The notes under the pieces were generated by a model. That model was not told where the DNA came from. It did no database searches and saw only the letters and a program-made list of their open reading frames with translations. From Myotis daubentonii (Eukaryota > Chordata > Mammalia > Chiroptera > Vespertilionidae), in contig NC_081851.1 of assembly GCF_963259705.1 (NCBI RefSeq), positions 10,886,145 through 10,950,144 of the forward strand: a stretch of 64,000 nucleotides of DNA. The letters run 5' to 3'. Every line of letters begins with the position of its first letter. Within the stretch, counting starts at the first letter, position 1. Shown one piece after another: positions 58,534 to 64,000 of this stretch. The position numbers and the translations under genes are program-made.

Positions 58534-58745
58534 CAGTGGTTCTCAACCTTCTGGCCCTTTAAATACAGTTCCTCATGTTGTGACCCAACCATAAAATTAT
58601 TTTCGTTGCTACTTCATAACTGTAATGTTGCTACTGTTATGAATCGTCATGTAAATATCTGATATGCAGGATGGTCTTAGGCGACCCCTGTGAAAAGGTT
58701 GTTCGACCACCAAAGGGGTCGCAACCCACAGGTTGAGAACCACTG
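58534..58745 (-). mobile_element. SPIN-like hAT MITE, short subtype
   Basis: Inverted ends CAGTGGTTCTCAACCTT and AGGTTGAGAACCACTG with perfect 8-bp duplications CATTAAAC (58526-58533, 58746-58753). Relative to the copy at 2047 it lacks the ACACATATATAATTA block, with the same join as the copy at 10039 (GACCATC then CTGCATATC on the - strand). Confidence 0.92.
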
Positions 58746-59814
58746 CATTAAACTAAGGAGCCAGGCTGTGGCCCAGGCAGCCTGTTGCAGAGCCTGTTGC
58801 AACCAGCGTGCTGCCTCTCAGTCCTGGGGCTATAGACACCCGGGGGTGGGCGGGCACGGCCTGTCCAGGGTCACGGGACCACTCCCCACCTGGCAACGTG
58901 GGCTCACACTTCTGCCGAAACAGCAGGACAGCTGGACAACACATTGAAACAAACAGCAACAACGAAGTAGCCTTCCGGCAGACTGCAGTGATGGGGGACA
59001 ACAATTTAGGAAGCACTGGTTTAACGCAGGTGAAGAAGGTCAAGAGACGGGGCCCAGGTCAGGGTCAAGAACAGGACGTTTCCTCCTGGTCCTCGGGAGC
59101 TGTGGCCACACCCACGTCAGCCCCCTGGCGGCACCACCGCCCACGACTGAGAGCTGCCGCCTTTAATGTTACGGTAACCATTTCTGTGCTGCCAGAGCCT
59201 GCCCCTGGGCAGTGCGTGTCAGTGCTGCCTGTTTGAGGTTCTGTGGGGGTTCTTCTTTCACTCGCCTCCGTGGGCCCACGCTCTGGCGGATGTAGCTCTT
59301 GGACAAGCAGCAGCTCCTGCGTCTGTCCCAGCAGCCCAAGGAGCTCCCCGTCCCGGCCGCTCCCCTCAGGAGCACGTGCACGGTGGCCTCGGTGAGGGCA
59401 CTCGCCAGTCTTCTGCCTGTGCCCAGGGGGACAGCCCATGGTCGCTGCCCTGTAGGGCCCGTGTCCTCAGATCAGTGGCACCCCGAAACCAGAGCCTGTG
59501 CGAAGGAATTCTGAGCTGGCACCCTTTCTCAGCAGATACTCAAGCAAGAACGTGTTTTGAGAAGCGTAAGTTTACAGTCCTGCGTCTTAATATCAGTGCA
59601 CCACCACTCGGGAGGTGACTGCGCGGGGCCCAGAACATCCGGTGCCCCCAGTCTGCTTCAGAAAGCCAGGCCCGGCGGGGCCACGGCAGCCACGGGCAAG
59701 GCTGTGGAGCTGCCCTCTCAGAATGGCCCGCCTTGCGCTCTGTCCTGGAAGCAGAGTGGCTTGTCAGGTCCTGGACCGGCTCAATTTGGAGGGAAGAGAC
59801 TGGAACATTCTCCA

Positions 59815-59965
59815 GCAGTGTCTGCTGTCCCCACAGGCACCCCCCAGTGTCCGGCTGTCCCCGCAGTGTCTGCTTTCCCCGCAGGCACCTTCACAGTGTC
59901 CAGGTGTCCCCGCAGGCACCCCCACGGTGTTTGCTGTCCCTGCAGGCACCCCCCCCTGCAGTGTG
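59815..59965. repeat. Degenerate minisatellite of GTGTCTGCTGTCCCCGCAG type
   Basis: About five imperfect copies of 25-45 bp. Each carries a pyrimidine-rich tract followed by CAGG, resembling a 3' splice site. Confidence 0.75.
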
Positions 59966-60177
59966 CTGCAGGGCCGAGAATCAGAAATGCGTCTGCAGCC
60001 GCAGGGAGGTTGGCCATGGAACGCCCTCCTTCGGGGGTACAGAGCCCATGAGTGACATTCACACCTTTCCTCCGGCTCCCACTGTGGGAAACACTGGGGT
60101 GGTTGGCCCCAATTTCATTTCTGTTCTGCAGCTGTGTCAGCAGCCCCTGGAGGGCTCAGTAACACCAGGTGAGCCCT

Positions 60178-60418
60178 AGACAGCTTGGCTCAGTGGATAG
60201 AGCATCGCCTCACGGACTGAAGGGCCATTGGTTCAGCTCTGGTCAAGGGCAGGTACCTCGGTTGCAGGCTCGATCCCCGCCCCATACGTGCAAGTACCAG
60301 AGGCAACCCTATCACTGTGTCTGTCTCAGTGATAGGGTTGTTTCTCTCTCTGTCTCTCCCCCTCCCTTCCACTCTCTCTAAAAATCAATGGAAACACACC
60401 CTCAGGTGAGGATTAACA
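60178..60418 (+). mobile_element. Ves-type SINE, GTGAGGATTAAC-tail subtype
   Basis: Head AGACAGCTTGGCTCAGTGGA, body GGTCAAGGGCAGGTACCTCG, an inverted pair CCCTATCACTG and CAGTGATAGGG, CT-rich stretch, CTCAGGTGAGGATTAAC and A-rich tail. Confidence 0.92.
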
Positions 60419-60497
60419 AAAAAAGAAAAAACAGAGGTTGCTGGAGGTTAAAACACAGGTGGCCTCGCCCAGCCAGAGTCTCTGGTTCCCTGGGTCT

Positions 60498-60535
60498 GGG
60501 GACGGGGGGGACGGGGGGAGAGGGGGGGGAGTTGG
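60498..60535. repeat. G-run cluster (potential G-quadruplex)
   Basis: Runs of 4, 7, 6 and 8 G with 2-3-base spacers; a canonical quadruplex pattern by eye. Confidence 0.7.
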
Positions 60536-62942
60536 CAGGTGCTGCTGACAGTGCTCCCAGGCGTGTTCGTCGCCAGGCCACGTGGAGCTGTTTGGTGGAA
60601 ACGTGGAGCCAGGCATTTGAGTGCAGAGACAGGGAGTCTGCTAGGGCTGAACTGAGAATCCTGCATGTTCAGCACGCTTGCCTGACATGAACCTGGCGGC
60701 TCTCTGTCCTTCACTGCAGAGGCACGCAGAGCCCGCGGTGTAAAACTAAGGAACTTAAATTAAAAGCAAACTTCCCTGTCCAGAAAGCCACCTCTAGACC
60801 ATTTGGTAAGTACAGTCAGGCCTACACATTCTCACTCTGACTCGCTCACGTCGTACTCGGAACGGTGCCGCCGTGGCTGTGAATGGATTAAAGTATCAAT
60901 GAAACTAGCTCAGCGCCTGCTCGTGCCAAACTGTGAAGTGAGATTGCCCTCCATTTTGCTTTAAGAAGGCAGAAACTTCTGGCTCAGAGTGGGCGTATTA
61001 TACAATAATAGGAGCTTGAACCTGCACATTGTTGTGGGAACACTGAGCCCGGGGAGCGTCACAGCTGTACATGCTGCCTGCCGCGCCCTGTGAGCGCTGC
61101 TCCCAGTCTGAACGCTGGGGACGCGACGCGGGTGAGGCGGGCCCTGTCCTGGGCGCAGGGAGGGCCGTCTGTCCTGCTCCGAGAGCCACACAGCGGCTCG
61201 GACGGCAGTGTGAGGACAGCGAGGCGCTTCCCCCGGCTGGTGGTTTGAGCCTGTGAAAATAATCAGGATTTGGGGACTGTGCTCGCATGATGGCTCAGAA
61301 CGCCCCTTTGTGCTTTAGAATATTATGTCGAAAGGGCTGGTCGACAGGGTCATCTGTGACGTCAGCGTTCCTGATGACTCATTCCTAAGAGTCTGAACTG
61401 GCAATAGAGTTTTCAAGGCCTGCGTTCTCCTCCCACTCCCTGCTGCCCCGCGCCCCCCACCTTCTATGGCCATGACCCTGCAGATAAGGTCCGGCCTAGC
61501 AGAGACCAGCCTTCCTGTCTCCTGAGCTCCATCCCCCGCCTACCCCCAGGGCTTGTCCCGTTGTGTCTGTCTCAGGCAGAGCGAGCCACAAGCTGTAAAT
61601 ACAGTGTCACTGATTCTCCTGTGTTAACGGGCGTGGCTGATGGGTGTCAGCGCCCGGCCCAGGCTGAGCTCTCTGAAACCCCATTTCCTTGAGTTGTCAT
61701 TCGCTTGTTCATATGGGTTAGCTCTTGCTCTGCAAGATTCTCACACTGTTGATCAAACGTTTGTAAACTCAGCCTAACAAACCATGGCAGGTGCTGGCAG
61801 CGCTGCCGTGTGGTGGAGGCCAGGCAGGGGCTGGGCTGTGCCCTCAGCACCCGTGAGGCCTGGGAGCTGAGACCTGGTCTAGAGATTCAGGGAGGGGCAC
61901 GATGAAGGGGTGGGCGTGGGTGTGGCGCTGGGCCTGCCACGGCCTGAGGTGCGCTCGCTGCAGGCCCGGGAAGAGCCTGTCTTGTTGGGAGTGAGGAGGC
62001 GTCCCCAGCCTTGCAGGAGCTGCGCCTTGCGGGAGTGGTTGACCAAGGATGGGGTAGGGGCTCAAAGAACTACAGGAACAGGAGGGGAAATGGGGCTGGA
62101 GATGGCGCATGCTTTCTCTCATTGATTGGATCGCATTGTGGGCAGGGCGAGGTGATGCGGGTGGGGGCGGGGGCAGGGGCGGGCAGCTGGGTTTTCTTCT
62201 GAGGCCATTGAGGGAGGCCAGCATCCCTCCGCCTCGGCCTCTGCCTCTGCCATGCTGTCCATGATGCCGCCGAAGAGGCTGGCCCTTCCCTCCCTCTCTT
62301 CCCCAGTGCCCAGTTCCACACCCCCCAGCACCCCACCCTCACACCGCGCGGCTCCCCGTTTCCTCAGGAGCCTTTCCTGACCCCACACTCGTGTTTAAAT
62401 TAGCGGGCCTGCCTCGGTGTTCTCTCCTTCCTCTTCATAGAGCCCATCACAGTTTGCAACTAGACACATTACGGCCTTTTTACTTTTATTTATCTGTCTC
62501 CCTACTGGACAGTCAGCACACATACTGTGCATGGCACACACGCATACACAGCGCCAGTACACGCACATACACACAGTACACACACGTGTACACAATGCCA
62601 GGGCACGGCCTGTCGGCTATGTAGTTAGTACCCAATAAATAATTGTTCTTTATTGAACTAATCAATAATTTTTTCCCTAAAGAACATTCTTAATATCTTG
62701 AGCATATTTTTCAATAAATGAGATAAAAGACTAATTTTAATACAAATAATGATGTCTTTCTAAAATATATTCAATTATAAGTGTGGCGCTGACATGTCAC
62801 AAATTTAAACATCTCTCAATAAAATCTGTGCTTGAACCATTGTACAGCCCCTCTGGGATTTTATGATCCGTGTTCAAAATGCAACCAGAATTTTCCACTG
62901 CTCTTAAAGTTTTTCTTTTTAAATAGCTTAGAATTAGAGCTT

Positions 62943-63187
62943 TTTTGTTGTTGTTTTTGTTAATCCTCACCCGAGGATTTTTTTTCCCCATTGATTTTTA
63001 GAGATAGTGAAAGGTAGGGGGGAGAGACAGAGAGAGAAACATGGATTGGTTACCTCCTGCACACGTCCCAACTGGGGCCAGGGACTGAACTGCAACCCAG
63101 GGGCATGCCCTTGACTGGGAATCGAACCCAAGACCCTTTGGTGCGAGGGCCGATGTTCTAACCACGGACCTCAACCAGCTGGGGCAG
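62943..63187 (-). mobile_element. Ves-type SINE, GTGAGGATTAAC-tail subtype
   Basis: The - strand: CCCCAGCTGGTTGAGGTCCG head, GGGTTCGATTCCCAGTCAAG, GGTAACCAATCCATGTTTCT, CT-rich stretch, CTCGGGTGAGGATTAAC and (CAA)n tail. Confidence 0.92.
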
Positions 63188-63680
63188 ATTAGAACATGTT
63201 TGATGGTTGTGTCTAATAGTGGTAGAAGCCAGGAGAAGAAAATCTTTTAGCTGCTCTCTGTGTACAAGCCCCTTTTTAAAATTCCCAGTTTATAAAAAGC
63301 AGCTTGGGAGATGAAAGGTCAGGCGGGTCCCCTCCGCAGCTGGCACCGTACATTCCGTAACAAAGCTCCGGTTTTGAAATAACTGAAATACATTCAGCAG
63401 CGAAACTGTGGGAAGCAAAATTTCACCTTTCTCCTCTTCAGACCCCCGAGCCTTGGACGGCCGCTGGGTCCTCCCAACAGCAGGTGCCGTTCCTTTCGCT
63501 CCTGTAGTCAGAGGCCAGAGCAGGGAGCTGGCTGCTGCGCTGTGTGCGGGTGGGGTTTGGGTACGTGAGATTTGGGCGGTAATCCCCAGGTGGTTGGGCA
63601 CACCCAGCAGCTGAGGCTCTGGGAGAGAAGCCCTCCCCTCCCGGCCCGGCCAGGCTAACGCGTGTCTCTCTCCTCCCCAG

Positions 63681-63875
63681 CCCAGCGACTTCTCCGTGTC
63701 TCTCAAAGCGTCAGGGAAGAACAAACATTTCAAGGTGCAGCTCGTGGACAGCGTCTACTGCATCGGGCAGCGGCGGTTCCACACCATGGACGAGCTGGTG
63801 GAGCACTACAAAAAGGCCCCCATCTTCACCAGCGAGCACGGCGAGAAGCTCTACCTCGTGCGGGCACTCCAGTGA
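63681..63875 (+). CDS. NCK2: NCK2 last coding exon: C-terminal half of SH2
   Basis: Starts after a CT-rich tract and CCAG acceptor (AG at 63679-63680) with [10 protein letters not shown], continuing SES|PSD exactly in phase 0. It encodes residues 316-379 and the TGA at 63873-63875. It supplies the rest of the SH2 domain: the [18 protein letters not shown] strands, the [16 protein letters not shown] segment leading to the second SH2 helix, and the conserved end LYLVRALQ. The domain binds phosphotyrosine sites on receptors and docking proteins such as PDGFR, Eph receptors and ephrin-B. The joined coding sequence is 226 + 719 + 195 = 1140 nt, 379 codons and a stop, with no frameshift or premature stop, so the gene looks intact. 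Position 338, where human has Asn as I recall, is Ser here. Confidence 0.97.
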   Translation, partial: PSDFSVSLKASGKNKHFKVQLVDSVYCIGQRRFHTMDELVEHYKKAPIFTSEHGEKLYLVRALQ

Positions 63876-64000
63876 CGCCTGCCGGGCCCTGCCGCCTCCA
63901 GCCCCGGTGCCGCCCTCACTTCCCCAGGAGAAGACGTGGCTCCTCTGCCCGGCCGATCTGTCCAGGCCGTTCCTGCCTCCTGTCGGCCACCCCAGGCCCT
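63876..64000 (+). other. NCK2: NCK2 3' UTR, beginning
   Basis: GC-rich sequence directly after the stop codon, continuing past the window edge. No AATAAA is seen in these 125 nt, so the polyadenylation site lies further downstream. Confidence 0.8.

Larger units (their letters stand above)
45466..63680 (+). other. NCK2: NCK2 intron between coding exons 2 and 3 (phase 0)
   Basis: An 18.2-kb intron with GTAAGT donor and CCCCAG acceptor that interrupts the SH2 coding region after Ser315. No other gene was found. Blocks with no recognised repeat: 45470-49100 apart from a 7-bp repeat near 47810, 50130-51690, 52225-53715, 55350-57015, 58750-59810, 60435-62930 apart from G-runs near 60500 and CA-rich sequence at 62520-62600, and 63190-63680. 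The block 55350-57015 is notably free of long ORFs and of recognised young repeats. Confidence 0.9.

Overview
The window is mammalian nuclear DNA, almost certainly from a vesper (vespertilionid) bat. It carries a vertebrate split gene with canonical splice sites. It also holds many tRNA-derived SINEs with the Ves-type layout (Pol III A/B-box head, CT-rich body, AATAAA tail), four HeliBat-type Helitrons (TC start, hairpin, CTAG-type end), and hAT elements that look like the SPIN family. Among mammals, abundant Helitrons are known essentially only from vesper bats. There is no operon, CRISPR array, phage or other prokaryotic system here.

The only protein-coding gene I can support is NCK2 (Nck-beta/Grb4), on the + strand. 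Its three coding exons lie at 20490-20731, 44747-45465 and 63681-63875, and the 3' UTR runs off the right edge. Joined in frame they give 379 codons plus stop: SH3-1 in the first, SH3-2, SH3-3 and the front of SH2 in the second, the rest of SH2 in the third. Everything upstream of 20490 is 5' intron or flank; the non-coding first exon was not identified.

Intronic sequence makes up about 98% of the window and is dominated by repeats. Left part (1-20.5 kb): a 35-bp GC-rich minisatellite, a Helitron split by a SPIN-like hAT, old L1 fragments, a 200-N assembly gap abutting a 16-bp minisatellite, a ~60-bp array, and a ~960-bp array of 34-bp units. Middle (20.7-44.7 kb): Ves SINEs, a 45-bp array with dimeric structure, a solo class II ERV LTR with 6-bp target duplications, a 30-bp array, Tigger remnants, an L1 3' end, two more Helitrons and a MaLR LTR. 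Right part (45.5-63.7 kb): SINEs, a 27-bp array, two more SPIN-like copies with perfect 8-bp duplications, and another hAT inside an MLT1-like LTR.

The most interesting non-repeat signal is a second reading frame in the spliced NCK2 message. An AUG 7 nt upstream of the NCK2 AUG opens a +1-shifted frame that crosses the first coding junction and stays open for 307 codons. It stops 28 nt before the last exon junction. This may be a by-product of GC-rich codon use, but it is testable. I found no convincing new multi-gene system; the other leads concern repeat biology (nested insertions, a shared microhomology deletion in SPIN copies, higher-order minisatellites, an unidentified retroposed fragment).
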